Source: Tistrella mobilis KA081020-065 (GTDB lineage Bacteria; Pseudomonadota; Alphaproteobacteria; Tistrellales; Tistrellaceae). Taken from it: a DNA stretch of 64,000 nucleotides. The position numbers and the translations under genes were made by a program. Shown here piece after piece: positions 1-8,656 of this stretch. Within the stretch, counting starts at the first letter, position 1. Every line of letters begins with the position of its first letter. Where the stretch lies: positions 2,772,001 through 2,836,000 of the forward strand of contig NC_017956.1 in NCBI RefSeq assembly GCF_000264455.2, read 5' to 3'. The notes below the pieces were generated by a model. It was not told where the DNA came from, did no database searches, and saw only the letters and a program-made list of their open reading frames with translations.

Positions 1-1
1 C

Positions 2-184
2 GACACGGCCGGGCAGTTGTTGACCCGCATGTGGCGGGTGGCCGGTCAGGCGCCGGATGCCGCCGCCATGGCCGGGGCCGTGCCCGGCCGGGCGGGGCTG
101 TTCGTCGCCGATGGCGGCGGCGACTGGGACATGGGCGCGGCGCTGATCGCGGGCGAGCGTCTGGCCGGGCTGCTCGCCGCCTGA
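2..184 (+). CDS. C-terminal end of an unidentified protein (truncated by window start)
   Basis: An open frame enters from the left edge and stops at TGA 182-184; about 60 residues are visible. The tail is rich in Ala and Gly and ends in an amphipathic helix (ALIAGERLAGLLAA). A stretch reading LFVADGGGDWDMGAAL followed by such a helix resembles the C-terminus of FAD-dependent amine oxidases or dehydrogenases, where a Gly/Asp segment contacts the flavin and a last helix closes the domain. That resemblance is weak and only suggestive. It converges with the hydrolase gene on the other strand, with 11 bases between the stops. Confidence 0.45.
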   Translation, partial: DTAGQLLTRMWRVAGQAPDAAAMAGAVPGRAGLFVADGGGDWDMGAALIAGERLAGLLAA

Positions 185-195
185 CCTTGTCAGGA

Positions 196-1197
196 TCAGC
201 CGTAAAGGAAGGGTCGGGCCAGATCGACCACCTGGTCCGGCGCTTCCATCGGCGCCAGATGGGCGGTGTCGAGCGTGACGAAATCGCGGGTGCCCGGCAT
301 GTGCCGGGCCGCGATCGCAGACATGTTCTGAAACACCGGATGCGACCGGGCGGTCTTGGCCACCAGCACCGGCACATGCTGGTCGTGCAGCAGCAGGAAG
401 GGGTCGCCCGCCGGGTCGCCGCTATTGGCATTGCCCATGGCACGCGCGATCGGCCCCAGAATGTCGGCCTCGGTTTCCGGCTCGCAGGCCAGCACCAGCT
501 CGGCGCCGTCGCGGCGGAACCCCCAATCCAGATAAAGATCCAGCGCCGCCGGCGTCACCACGTCGAAGGGCGGGCGCGAGGCGAAGCGCGCCCGTGCGGT
601 CTCGCGGTCGGTGAAGCGCGGCTTGCGCCGACCGGCGGCCTCCACCAGGCCACGGCCGAAGGCCCAGCCTTCGGGCTCGGGTTCCACTCCGGCGCCCGGT
701 TCGGAAATCGTGGGCTCGATCACCACCATCCGCCGGAACAGCTCGGGCCGGAGTGCGGCCGCCAGCAGCACATCGGTGGCGCCGGCCGAATGGGCCAGCA
801 CGTCGATCCCGCGCCAGCCCATGGCATCGGCCAGCGCGATCAGATCCAACGCGAAGGCCCGGAACCCGTAATCGCCGGGGGTACGGCCCGACGCCCCATG
901 GCCGCGACGGTCATAGCTCCACACGCCCGAGGCATGGGCCGAAAGGTTCAGCGCCACCGGCTCCAGCGTCGCGCCGCAATAGCCGGTGCCATGGGTCATC
1001 AGCAGGGGCCGGCCGGCCGGATCGCCGCCGGGCCAGGACTGGACATGAAGAACCGGGCCGGAACCGGGATCGAACCGTCCGGAGGTGAAGCTGCCCGAAA
1101 GCGGGGACCCTTCGGCAGCCATGCCGGGCTCGGCCGGCCTGTCATCAACCATGGCGCGCATGCACTTAGTATCGCCCGAAGCCGGATGGCTGATCAA
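196..1197 (-). CDS. alpha/beta hydrolase
   Basis: A 333-residue alpha/beta-hydrolase-fold protein with no clear signal peptide, so probably cytoplasmic. Visible elements are the oxyanion-hole motif THGTG near residue 68, a strand followed by the nucleophile elbow AHSAGA with Ser137 (a variant of G-x-S-x-G with Ala at the first position), and a C-terminal TAHLAPMEAP segment giving catalytic His313. The acid residue should lie in the cap-to-core segment but cannot be assigned by eye. Met13 or Met16 are alternative starts, since the first dozen residues look non-conserved. The substrate is unknown; esterase, lactonase or epoxide-hydrolase-like activities are all possible. It stands alone between convergent and unrelated genes. 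Confidence 0.8.
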   Translation of the reverse strand: MISHPASGDTKCMRAMVDDRPAEPGMAAEGSPLSGSFTSGRFDPGSGPVLHVQSWPGGDPAGRPLLMTHGTGYCGATLEPVALNLSAHASGVWSYDRRGHGASGRTPGDYGFRAFALDLIALADAMGWRGIDVLAHSAGATDVLLAAALRPELFRRMVVIEPTISEPGAGVEPEPEGWAFGRGLVEAAGRRKPRFTDRETARARFASRPPFDVVTPAALDLYLDWGFRRDGAELVLACEPETEADILGPIARAMGNANSGDPAGDPFLLLHDQHVPVLVAKTARSHPVFQNMSAIAARHMPGTRDFVTLDTAHLAPMEAPDQVVDLARPFLYG

Positions 1198-1231
1198 GCG
1201 TCGGAAAATTCTCCCGTCTCTTCAAAGACAA

Positions 1232-1258
1232 ACCCCCGGCCTGGAACAGGCCGGGGGT
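1232..1258 (-). terminator. rho-independent terminator of the aap operon
   Basis: A perfect 12-bp inverted repeat (ACCCCCGGCCTG / CAGGCCGGGGGT) with a 3-base loop lies 28 bases beyond the aapP stop. Read on the minus strand it is followed by TTTGTCTTTG, a U-rich run. It therefore ends transcription of the amino-acid transporter operon. Confidence 0.85.
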
Positions 1259-1286
1259 CTGGATACAGCCAGAGGTTGCAGATCGC

Positions 1287-2099
1287 TCAGTGATGCAGGA
1301 TCTGCCCCAGGAAGGCCTTGGTCCGGTCGTTCTGCGGGTTGAGGAAGAATTCCTCGGGCACGTTCTCTTCCACGATCTCGCCGCGATCCATGAAGATCAC
1401 CCGGTCGGCGACGGTGCGGGCGAAGCCCATTTCATGGGTCACGCAGAGCATGGTCATACCGGTCTCGGCCAGCTCGATCATCACGTCGAGCACTTCCTTG
1501 ATCATCTCGGGGTCCAGCGCCGAGGTCGGCTCGTCGAAGAGCATGACCTTGGGGTTGGTGCACAGCGAGCGCGCGATCGCCACGCGCTGCTGCTGACCGC
1601 CCGACAGCTGGCCCGGATATTTGTTGGCCTGATCCGGAATCCGCACGCGCTCCAGATAGGACATCGCCGTCGCCTCGGCTTCCTTGCGCGGCACCTTGTG
1701 GACCCAGAGCGGCGCCAGGGTCAGGTTCTCCAGCACCGTCAGATGCGGGAACAGGTTGAAGTGCTGGAACACCATCCCGACCTCGCGGCGGATGTTCTCC
1801 ACCGCCTTGACGTCGTTGCTCAGCTCCACGCCGTTGACGACGATGCTGCCCTTCTGGTGTTCCTCCAGCCGGTTGATGCAGCGGATCATCGTCGACTTGC
1901 CCGACCCCGAGGGTCCGCAGATGACGATGCGCTCGCCGCGCGCGACATCCAGATTGATGTCGCGCAGCACGTGAAACTGGCCGTACCACTTGTTGACGTG
2001 ATCCAGTCGGATGATGCTGTCGGCACCGCGGGCAGAGGCGACCCGCGGCCCGGCGGCCTCGGGCATCTCGCCGGCGGCCATGTCGGTCTGATTGGTCAT
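1287..2099 (-). CDS. aapP: amino-acid ABC transporter ATP-binding protein AapP
   Basis: The ATPase of a polar amino-acid importer (PAAT family), acting as a dimer on the cytoplasmic face. It shows Walker A GPSGSGKS (residues 62-69), the signature LSGGQQQR (165-172), Walker B VMLFDE (185-190) and the H-loop VTHE (His222). The start at 2099 is chosen because the preceding bases give GAGGGAAGGATCGATCC, a good ribosome-binding site; a longer frame upstream runs into aapM. The 270 residues are slightly longer than the roughly 250 usual for the family because of an Ala/Gly-rich N-terminal extension. It is the last gene of aapJQMP, 16 bases after aapM, and is followed by a strong terminator. Confidence 0.93.
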   Translation of the reverse strand: MTNQTDMAAGEMPEAAGPRVASARGADSIIRLDHVNKWYGQFHVLRDINLDVARGERIVICGPSGSGKSTMIRCINRLEEHQKGSIVVNGVELSNDVKAVENIRREVGMVFQHFNLFPHLTVLENLTLAPLWVHKVPRKEAEATAMSYLERVRIPDQANKYPGQLSGGQQQRVAIARSLCTNPKVMLFDEPTSALDPEMIKEVLDVMIELAETGMTMLCVTHEMGFARTVADRVIFMDRGEIVEENVPEEFFLNPQNDRTKAFLGQILHH

Positions 2100-2115
2100 C
2101 GGATCGATCCTTCCC

Positions 2116-3219
2116 TCAACGATGGGCACCGCGACCCAGATACCGCTCCAGCCACTGGCTGTAGCGCGAGATCGCGAAGCAGAAGACGAAGTAGACCAGC
2201 GCCGCGAAGACATAGGCCTCGGCGAAATAGGTCCGCCAGGGCGCGTCGTTCAGCGCCGCACGGGTCGCCAGCATCAGGTCGAAGATGCCGATGATGACCA
2301 CCAGCGAGGTGTCCTTCAGCGTCGACAGGAACGAATTCACGGTCGACGGAATGCTGATCTTCAGCGCCTGCGGCAGAATGATCAGCCGCATCTTCTGCCA
2401 GTAGCCGAGGCCGAGCGCGTCGGCCGCTTCGTACTGCCCCTTGGGGATGGCCTGCAGGCCGCCGCGCACCACCTCGGCCAGATAGGCGGCCGCGAACATG
2501 ATGATTGCGATCTGGGCCCGCAGCAGCTTGTTGATGTTGAGCCCTTCCGGCAGGAAGAGCGGGATCATGACCGAGGCCATGAACAGCAGCGTCACCAGCG
2601 GCACGCCGCGGATCAGCTCGATATAGGTCACCGACAGTGCCTTGATGATCGGCAGGTTCGACCGGCGCCCCAGCGCCAGCAGCACCGCGATCGGGAAGGC
2701 GATGCCGCAGCCGAAGACCGACAGCACCAGGGTGATCATCAGGCCGCCCCAGAGCCGGGTCTCGACCAGCGGCAGGCCGAAGACACCACCCCACATCAGC
2801 AGGCAGATCAGCAGCAGCGCCGCGATCCACACATAGACCAGCTTCCGGCTCCAGAACTTCCGGTAGCCGCTGGCGGCGACCAGGGTCACGAAGATCAGGA
2901 TGGAGGCGAGCGGCCGCCACTGTTCCTCGTAAGGATAGGTGCCGAACAGGATCAGGCGGTACTTCTCGCGGATGAAGGCCCAGCAGGCCCCTTCCGCCGC
3001 CTTGCAGGCCTCGGGCGCAGCACGGCCCCAGACCGCATCGACGAAGGCCCAGTCGATCAGCCCGGGCAGCCACGAAATCAGCGCCCAGGCGATGGCCACG
3101 GTGATCAGCGCGTTGTACCAGGTGTTGAACAGATTGCCGCGGATCCAGGCGATGGGTCCCACCGTCGCCGCGGGCGGCCGTTCTGCGGCCGTCTTTTCCG
3201 GTATGGTCTGAGCGGTCAT
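2116..3219 (-). CDS. aapM: amino-acid ABC transporter permease AapM
   Basis: One of two membrane subunits of the Aap general L-amino-acid importer. The 367-residue protein has several hydrophobic segments and, in the C-terminal half, the permease coupling motif around [20 protein letters not shown] (the EAA loop that docks on AapP). The length matches AapM of rhizobia (about 380), much longer than the simple HisM/GlnP type because of a large N-terminal membrane and loop region. It starts four bases after the aapQ stop, so the two permeases are probably translationally coupled. Confidence 0.92.
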   Translation of the reverse strand: MTAQTIPEKTAAERPPAATVGPIAWIRGNLFNTWYNALITVAIAWALISWLPGLIDWAFVDAVWGRAAPEACKAAEGACWAFIREKYRLILFGTYPYEEQWRPLASILIFVTLVAASGYRKFWSRKLVYVWIAALLLICLLMWGGVFGLPLVETRLWGGLMITLVLSVFGCGIAFPIAVLLALGRRSNLPIIKALSVTYIELIRGVPLVTLLFMASVMIPLFLPEGLNINKLLRAQIAIIMFAAAYLAEVVRGGLQAIPKGQYEAADALGLGYWQKMRLIILPQALKISIPSTVNSFLSTLKDTSLVVIIGIFDLMLATRAALNDAPWRTYFAEAYVFAALVYFVFCFAISRYSQWLERYLGRGAHR

Positions 3220-3223
3220 CGGC

Positions 3224-4429
3224 CTAGCGCTCCACCAGCGCGATGCGCTTGTTGTACCAGTTCATGAACGCCGAGATCGACAGGCTGACCGTCAGGTATG
3301 CCAGCATGATCAGGGCGATGTTCTCGATGGCCTGACCGGTCTGGTTCAGGGTCGTATTGGCCACCGACACGATGTCCGGATAGCCGATCGCGACCGCGAG
3401 CGAGCTGTTCTTGGTCAGGTTCAGGAACTGGCTGGTGGTCGGCGGCACGATCACGCGCAGGGCCTGCGGCAGGATGATCAGCCGCATGGTGACGCCGGGC
3501 TTGAGGCCCAGTGCGGCAGCCGCTTCCCACTGGCCCTTGCCGACCGCCTGAATGCCCGACCGTACGGTTTCGGCGATGAAGGCAGCGGTGTAGAGCGTGA
3601 GGCCCAGCGTCAGCGCGGCAAATTCCGGCGAGACCGAGACGCCGCCCTGGAAGTTGAAGCCGCGCAATTCCGGCATGTCGAGCGCAAGCGGCGCGCCCAT
3701 CACCGCCCAGACCGCGACCGGCAGGCCGATCAGCAGGGCGAGCGAGGGGATCAGCGTCTTCGGCCGGTCGCCGGTCGCCGCCTGGATCCTGCGGGCACGG
3801 GCCAGCAGGAAGCGCACGGCCAGGATCGCGACGATGAGCGCGATCAGCGCCCCCCACCAGGCAGGATGGTCGGCCGGGGCCGGCATCTTGAAGCCGCGAT
3901 TGCTGAGGAACACGCCCTCGATCGGCTGCAGCGCCTGGCGTGGCGCCGGCAGAACCTCGGTGATCAGCCCGTACCAGAAGAACAGCTGCAGCAGCACCGG
4001 GATGTTGCGCAACGTCTCGACATAGATCGTCGCCAGCTTGGCGAGCAGCCAGTTGCTCGACAGGCGGGCGACACCGATCACCACGCCGATCAGCATCGCG
4101 AATACGATGCCGATCAGCGACACCTTCAGCGTGTTGACCACGCCCACCCAAAGGGCACGGGCATAGGTGTCGGTCGCATTGTACGGAATGAGAGACTCGC
4201 CGATCGCAAACCCGGCCTCGCGGCTCAGATAGTCGAAGCCGGTCTGGATGTTGCGGGTGGCGAGATTGTGCAGGGTGTTGCCCACCAGATACCAGCCGAT
4301 GGCAATCACGATTGCCATGGCGATGATCTGGAACAACACCGCACGCACGCCAGCGTCGTTCAGCATCGAACGACGGGGCGGCGTGCCGTCCGGGGCGGAG
4401 GTGCCCGGACGGCGGCTGGTGTCGGTCAT
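3224..4429 (-). CDS. aapQ: amino-acid ABC transporter permease AapQ
   Basis: Second membrane subunit of the Aap importer. The 401 residues include a proline-rich cytoplasmic N-terminus, a first membrane span (AVLFQIIAMAIVIAIGWYLV), a large periplasmic or loop region and the coupling motif ETVRSGIQAVGKGQWEAAAA near the C-terminus. The start at 4429 (MTDTSRRPGT) is preferred over a frame beginning 21 codons earlier because a GAAGGGC ribosome-binding site lies just upstream and the extra residues look non-conserved. AapQ is normally about 400 residues, in agreement. It lies between aapJ and aapM. Confidence 0.92.
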   Translation of the reverse strand: MTDTSRRPGTSAPDGTPPRRSMLNDAGVRAVLFQIIAMAIVIAIGWYLVGNTLHNLATRNIQTGFDYLSREAGFAIGESLIPYNATDTYARALWVGVVNTLKVSLIGIVFAMLIGVVIGVARLSSNWLLAKLATIYVETLRNIPVLLQLFFWYGLITEVLPAPRQALQPIEGVFLSNRGFKMPAPADHPAWWGALIALIVAILAVRFLLARARRIQAATGDRPKTLIPSLALLIGLPVAVWAVMGAPLALDMPELRGFNFQGGVSVSPEFAALTLGLTLYTAAFIAETVRSGIQAVGKGQWEAAAALGLKPGVTMRLIILPQALRVIVPPTTSQFLNLTKNSSLAVAIGYPDIVSVANTTLNQTGQAIENIALIMLAYLTVSLSISAFMNWYNKRIALVER

Positions 4430-4520
4430 CGGCTCTGGAAGCCCTTCGCTCGTCGCGGATGCGTTACGGCGGCCGGGGTCCACCGGTGGCACATCACGAA
4501 CAGCAGCCCGAGACGGCCGA

Positions 4521-4550
4521 GGGGGCCGTGATCAGCCGATCACGCCCCCC
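4521..4550 (-). other. intercistronic stem-loop between aapJ and aapQ
   Basis: Arms GGGGGCCGTGATC and GATCACGCCCCCC enclose a 4-base loop and pair almost fully, with one bulged C. The 177-base gap between aapJ and aapQ is otherwise empty. No U-run follows on the minus strand, so it is better read as an mRNA-stabilising or attenuating hairpin that keeps the binding protein more abundant than the membrane parts, as known for other binding-protein operons. Confidence 0.6.
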
Positions 4551-4606
4551 CTCAGACCTGTTGGGTCGCCGGCCCTCGGCGGTCGCCGGCGCCACCATGC
4601 AGGCGA

Positions 4607-5638
4607 TCAGCGGATCGGGTCGGCGTACAGCACGCCGCCGTCGCTCCACTGCGCGTTCAGGCCGCGCTCCAGCTTCAGCGGGCTTTCGGGGCCGACATTG
4701 CGCGAGAAGATCTCGCCGTAATTGCCGACCTGTTTGATCGGGCGATAGGCCCACTCGTCGTCCAGGCCCAGCGTCTGGCCCATGCCGGGCGAGGTGCCGA
4801 GGATGCGGCGCACGACCGGGTTCTCGGACGAGGACTTCATCTCGTCGACATTCTTCGACGAGATGCCGTATTCCTCGGCCTCGATCAGGGCGTTGCGGAC
4901 CCACTTCACGATGGTGAAGTACTCGTCGTCGCCACGACGCACCGCCGGTGCCAGGGGCTCCTTCGAGATCGCCTCGGGCAGGATCACGTGATCTTCCGGG
5001 TTCTGCGCGTTCACCGACCGCAGCGCCGCAAGGCCCGAGATGTCGGTGGTGTAGGCATCGCACCGGCCCGAGAAATAAGCCTTGTAGGATTCCTCGAAGC
5101 TCTCGAACACCACCGGCTGCAGCTTCATGCCATGGGCACGGAAGTAGTCGGTGAGGTTGAGCTCGGTGGTGGTGCCGGACTGAACGCAGACGGTGGCGCC
5201 GTCCAGTTCCTTGGCGCTGCTGACGCCCGCGGCCTTGGTGATCAGGAAGCCCTGGCCGTCGTAGAACCAGGTACCGACGAAGAACAGGCCGAGCGAGGCG
5301 TCGCGGGTCAGCGTGTTGGTGCTGTTGCGCGACAGGAGATCGATTTCACCCGACTGCAGCGCGGTGAAGCGCGCCTGGGCCGACAGCGGCACGAACTGGA
5401 CCTTTTCCGCGTCGCCGAGGATGGTGGCCGCGACCGCACGGCAGAAGTCGGCGTCCATGCCGCTCCAGCGGCCGGTGCTGTCCGGCGCCGAGAAGCCCGG
5501 CAGACCGGTGTTCACGCCGCAGCGCAGCGTGCCGTTCTTCTTGATCGCGTCCAGCGTCGCGCCGGCATGGGCGGGCGCGCCAAGCGCCGCGACGGCGACG
5601 GTAGCCGCAAGCGCGGCCACGAAGGTCTTGATCGACAT
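4607..5638 (-). CDS. aapJ: periplasmic amino-acid-binding protein AapJ
   Basis: The periplasmic solute-binding protein of the Aap importer. The 343 residues start with a Sec signal peptide (MSIKTFVAALAATVAVAALG, cleaved after ...APAHA). Family hallmarks follow: LRCGVNTGLPGFSAPD, the FCRAVAATI segment, and SGEIDLLSRNSTNT in the ligand cleft. It is first in the operon and is separated from aapQ by a stem-loop, as expected for a highly expressed binding protein. Met at 5659 (MRGFAIHMSIK) is an alternative start that also gives a workable signal peptide. Substrates are inferred from the family: broad polar L-amino acids. Confidence 0.92.
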   Translation of the reverse strand: MSIKTFVAALAATVAVAALGAPAHAGATLDAIKKNGTLRCGVNTGLPGFSAPDSTGRWSGMDADFCRAVAATILGDAEKVQFVPLSAQARFTALQSGEIDLLSRNSTNTLTRDASLGLFFVGTWFYDGQGFLITKAAGVSSAKELDGATVCVQSGTTTELNLTDYFRAHGMKLQPVVFESFEESYKAYFSGRCDAYTTDISGLAALRSVNAQNPEDHVILPEAISKEPLAPAVRRGDDEYFTIVKWVRNALIEAEEYGISSKNVDEMKSSSENPVVRRILGTSPGMGQTLGLDDEWAYRPIKQVGNYGEIFSRNVGPESPLKLERGLNAQWSDGGVLYADPIR

Positions 5639-5990
5639 GTGTATCGCAAAGCCCCTCATCTGCAGGTCGATGCCGCCTGATCGGCGGACTCCGGACGCAC
5701 ACATGCAGCCCCCAGGGCCCGCGATGCAAAACGTCCGTCCGACATGCGTCGTTTCGAGCGGAGCACGGTTGTCCGGCGGCCCTCCCGCCGGATCCGCGGA
5801 GCGCGCCCCCCCGGACGCGTTCCTGAAAGCTCCACATCTTCCCCTGTTCGTTGGTAGCACACCGGTCAATCGTCATGCAAGCGTGCGCCCTGAGGCATCG
5901 AGCCGGGTTGTCAGCGGCGGCTGCGCGCGTTGAAATGCGCCCGACGGCGCAAGGCCGCGCCGAATGCACGGATCGAGGAGAGCCGGAACC
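5639..5990. promoter_or_regulatory. divergent intergenic region between aapJ and metC
   Basis: About 350 bases without a gene; it must hold promoters for the aap operon on the minus strand and metC on the plus strand. A short inverted repeat TCCGGCGG-n5-CCGCCGGA sits at 5772-5792. I could not pick a convincing -35/-10 pair for either side, and no riboswitch fold is evident. Confidence 0.4.
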
Positions 5991-7223
5991 ATGTCCGACG
6001 AGACGCGTCCCGACGCGACAGGGGCACACAGGAACGAAGATCCCCACGGGATCGACACCCGGATCGTTCACGTCGGGCGGGATCCCTTCGCCAATCACGG
6101 CATCGTCAACCCGCCGGTGCATCACGCCTCGACCGTGCTGTTTCCCACACTCGACGCGCTGGTGAAGGCCGCGGCCGACCCCACCCGCGGGGTCTATTAC
6201 GGGCGCTACGGCACGCCGATCACCCATGCGCTGGAAGATGCCTATGCCGAGCTGGCGGGCGGTGCGCGCGGCATCGCGCTCGCCTCGGGCAAGACGGCGA
6301 TCCTGGCGATGCTTACCGCCTTTACCGGTGCCGGCGATCATGTGGTCGTGCTCGACAACGTCTACGAACCGACCCGGGCGCTGGCGGACCAGTTCCTCGG
6401 CCGCTACGGCGTCGAGGTCACCTATGTCGACCCGATGGCGGGGGCTGGGGTTGCCGATCATTTCCGGCCGAACACGAAGCTGCTGATGCTGGAAGCGCCG
6501 GGTTCGCTCACCTTCGAAGTGGCCGATCTGCCGGCGATGATCGCCGCGGCCAAGGCCGCGGGCGTGCGCACCGCGCTCGACAATTCCTGGGCGACGCCGC
6601 TCTATCTGAAGCCGCTCGCCATGGGGGTCGACGTGGTGATGGAGGCCGGAACCAAATATCTGGTCGGCCATTCCGACGCCATGATGGGCGTTCTGTCGGC
6701 CACGGAAGAGGCCTTTCCGGCGCTGCGCCGGGCGGCCAGCGAGATCGGCGCCCCTCCGGGACCGGACGACTGCTATCTGGCGCTGCGCGGGCTGCGCACC
6801 CTGTCGGTGCGCATGGCGCGGCACCGCGAAACCGGCCTGGCCCTTGCCCGACACCTGGCCGGGCACGACATGGTGCGTCAGGTGCTGCATCCCGCCCTGC
6901 CCGGCTGCCCGGGCCACGAGGCCTTCCTGCGCGACTTCCAGGGGTCGAGCGGCCTGTTCGCGGTGGAGCTTCAGCCGGGCAGCCGCGACCGGATCGCGGC
7001 GATGGTCGACCACATGGCCCTGTTCAAGATGGGCTTTTCCTGGGGCGGCTATGAAAGCCTGATCCTGCCGGCCGACCCGCGCCGGGCCCGCACCGCCACC
7101 CGCGACCGCTGGACCGGCCGCGGACCACTGCTGCGCATCCATGCCGGGCTGGAAGACCCGGCCGATCTGATCGCCGATCTGGACGCGGGCCTCGCCCGCT
7201 ATGCCGCCGCCGCCGACGCCTGA
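5991..7223 (+). CDS. metC: cystathionine beta-lyase (Cys/Met PLP-dependent enzyme)
   Basis: A cytoplasmic fold-type-I PLP enzyme of the Cys/Met metabolism family, expected to cleave cystathionine to homocysteine, pyruvate and ammonia. Visible are the YYGRYGTP segment that contacts the phosphate of the neighbouring subunit, the LASGKTAI loop, Asp197 in ALDNSWATP (pyridine nitrogen) and Lys222 in GTKYLVGHSD (Schiff base). The C-terminal FSWGGYESL motif is typical of beta-lyases. The start at 5991 follows GAGGAG; a Met nine codons upstream lacks this. At 410 residues it is close to the family norm of about 395. Other family members such as gamma-lyase are less likely but not excluded. Confidence 0.87.
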   Translation: MSDETRPDATGAHRNEDPHGIDTRIVHVGRDPFANHGIVNPPVHHASTVLFPTLDALVKAAADPTRGVYYGRYGTPITHALEDAYAELAGGARGIALASGKTAILAMLTAFTGAGDHVVVLDNVYEPTRALADQFLGRYGVEVTYVDPMAGAGVADHFRPNTKLLMLEAPGSLTFEVADLPAMIAAAKAAGVRTALDNSWATPLYLKPLAMGVDVVMEAGTKYLVGHSDAMMGVLSATEEAFPALRRAASEIGAPPGPDDCYLALRGLRTLSVRMARHRETGLALARHLAGHDMVRQVLHPALPGCPGHEAFLRDFQGSSGLFAVELQPGSRDRIAAMVDHMALFKMGFSWGGYESLILPADPRRARTATRDRWTGRGPLLRIHAGLEDPADLIADLDAGLARYAAAADA

Positions 7224-7266
7224 CGAACGGGCGGCGGCAGGCGGCCCCCGAGACGAGGGAGACGTC

Positions 7267-8544
7267 ATGACCGCCGCCATTCCCATCGCCCCGGCTGTTC
7301 TTGCGCTCGGCCTTGGCCTGAGCCTCAGCCTGGCAGGCCCCGCAGCTGCAACCGATCCGGCACCCGGAACCCGGCTCAGGGTCGATGCCGACCGCCTGCC
7401 GGCCCCGGGCAATGCCCCGAGCCCGGCCAATTCGCCGCAGACGGTCGACCGGCCCGCGGCCGCCACCCTGCGCGTTCCCGACGGCTTCCGTGCCACGCTC
7501 TTCGCCGAGGGGCTGGCGCATCCCCGGGTCATGGCGGTTGCCGCCAATGGCGATGTCCTGCTGGCCGAAAGCCGGGCCGGCAAGATCACCCTGCTGCGCG
7601 ACGCGGATGGCGACGGCCGGGCGGAGGTCCGCGAAACCCTGATCGACGGCCTGGCCCGCCCGCATGGCATCGGCTTCCGCGAGGGCACGATCTGGGTATC
7701 GGACACCAACGGGGTCTGGCGCTGGCCCTATACGCCCGGCGACACCCGCATCACCGCCGAACCCGAAGCCGTGACCCCGCCCGACGCTCTGGGCAGCGCC
7801 GGTGGTCACTGGACCCGCGGTCTTCAACTCGATCCCGAAGGGGAAGGGTTCTGGGTCTCCATCGGCTCCCGCGGGAATGTGGGGGTGGAGCCCGAGCCCC
7901 GGGCGACCATCCGCCGCTTCGACGGGCCGGGCGATGGCGGCCACAGCTTCGCGACCGGGCTGCGCAATCCGGTGGGGATGGCGATCCACCCCAAGACCGG
8001 CGCGCTGTGGACCGTGGTCAACGAGCGCGACGGGCTGGGCGACGATCTGGTGCCCGACTATCTGACCCGGGTCCGGGAGGGCGGCTTCTACGGCTGGCCC
8101 TATGGCTGGGCCGGCGCCGGCGGCGACCCGGTGGTCCAGCCCGGGCTGGAGGGGCAGGACGAAGGCCGGCTGGCCCGGCTGATCACCCCCGATTCGCGTT
8201 TTCAGGCGCATTCTGCACCGATCGGACTGACGTTCTACGATGGCACAATGTTCCCGGAACGATACAGCGGCGGTGCCTTTGTCGCCCTGCGCGGGTCCTG
8301 GAATGCGGCAGAGCCCCGCGGCTATGTCGTGGCCTTCGTGCCCTTCAATGCCGATGGCGCACCGGCGGATGGCGGGGTCTACGAGGTTTTCGCTTCAGGT
8401 TTCCGCCTCGATGACGGCGGGCGTGGGGAGCCTGCGCAGGTATGGGGCAGGCCGGCCGGAGTGGCGGTAGACCGCGCCGGCGCCCTGCTGATCGCCGACG
8501 ATACCGGCGGCACGCTTTGGCGTGTTGTCACAACGGGAAACTGA
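7267..8544 (+). CDS. exported PQQ-dependent sugar dehydrogenase (sorbosone dehydrogenase family)
   Basis: A 425-residue exported protein with a signal peptide (ALGLGLSLSLAGPAAA, cut near residue 28). The rest fits the six-bladed beta-propeller of soluble glucose/sorbosone dehydrogenases: repeated blades such as NGDVLLAESRAGKITLL, ARPHGIGFREGTIWVSDTNG, and THE ligand-site-like NPVGMAIHPKTGALWTVVNE with the conserved NERD following. These enzymes oxidise sugars or aldoses in the periplasm with PQQ. The start at 7267 is preceded by CGAGGGAGACGTC. No PQQ biosynthesis genes are in the window. The actual substrate is unknown, and some family members lack demonstrated activity. Confidence 0.82.
   Translation: MTAAIPIAPAVLALGLGLSLSLAGPAAATDPAPGTRLRVDADRLPAPGNAPSPANSPQTVDRPAAATLRVPDGFRATLFAEGLAHPRVMAVAANGDVLLAESRAGKITLLRDADGDGRAEVRETLIDGLARPHGIGFREGTIWVSDTNGVWRWPYTPGDTRITAEPEAVTPPDALGSAGGHWTRGLQLDPEGEGFWVSIGSRGNVGVEPEPRATIRRFDGPGDGGHSFATGLRNPVGMAIHPKTGALWTVVNERDGLGDDLVPDYLTRVREGGFYGWPYGWAGAGGDPVVQPGLEGQDEGRLARLITPDSRFQAHSAPIGLTFYDGTMFPERYSGGAFVALRGSWNAAEPRGYVVAFVPFNADGAPADGGVYEVFASGFRLDDGGRGEPAQVWGRPAGVAVDRAGALLIADDTGGTLWRVVTTGN
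8524..8534. promoter_or_regulatory. candidate upstream activator dyad for the sigma-54 promoter
   Basis: A perfect dyad GTTGT-C-ACAAC lies at the end of the dehydrogenase gene, about 60 bases upstream of the -24 element of the sigma-54 promoter. That distance suits an enhancer site for a bacterial enhancer-binding protein, and one is encoded next door. Only position and symmetry support this; it is a single short dyad. Confidence 0.3.
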
Positions 8545-8585
8545 CCGGATTTTCAAGCTGATTGCGCAGTGATGTGCCGGCGGCA

Positions 8586-8600
8586 TGGCACGGAGCTTGC
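8586..8600 (+). promoter_or_regulatory. sigma-54 (-24/-12) promoter
   Basis: TGGCACG at 8586-8592, four bases, then TTGC at 8597-8600: the full RpoN consensus with GG at -24 and GC at -12 in correct spacing. It lies 56 bases upstream of the start codon at 8657 on the same strand. The encoded sigma-54-dependent activator at 10414-11883 is the natural candidate to drive it. Confidence 0.85.
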
Positions 8601-8656
8601 CAGAAGAGAGGCAACCGAACCGGATGGTTCGCCCCTTTTCTCGAGCGAGACCCCCC

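Noticed and set aside
5346-7709. A 787-codon minus-strand frame spanning aapJ, its promoter and metC
   Set aside because: It overlaps two well-supported genes in wrong frames and has biased composition.
8585-8656. Upstream start codon for the GlmS-like gene at 8585
   Set aside because: It falls inside the sigma-54 promoter itself, so it cannot be transcribed from it, and GlmS alignment starts at 8657.
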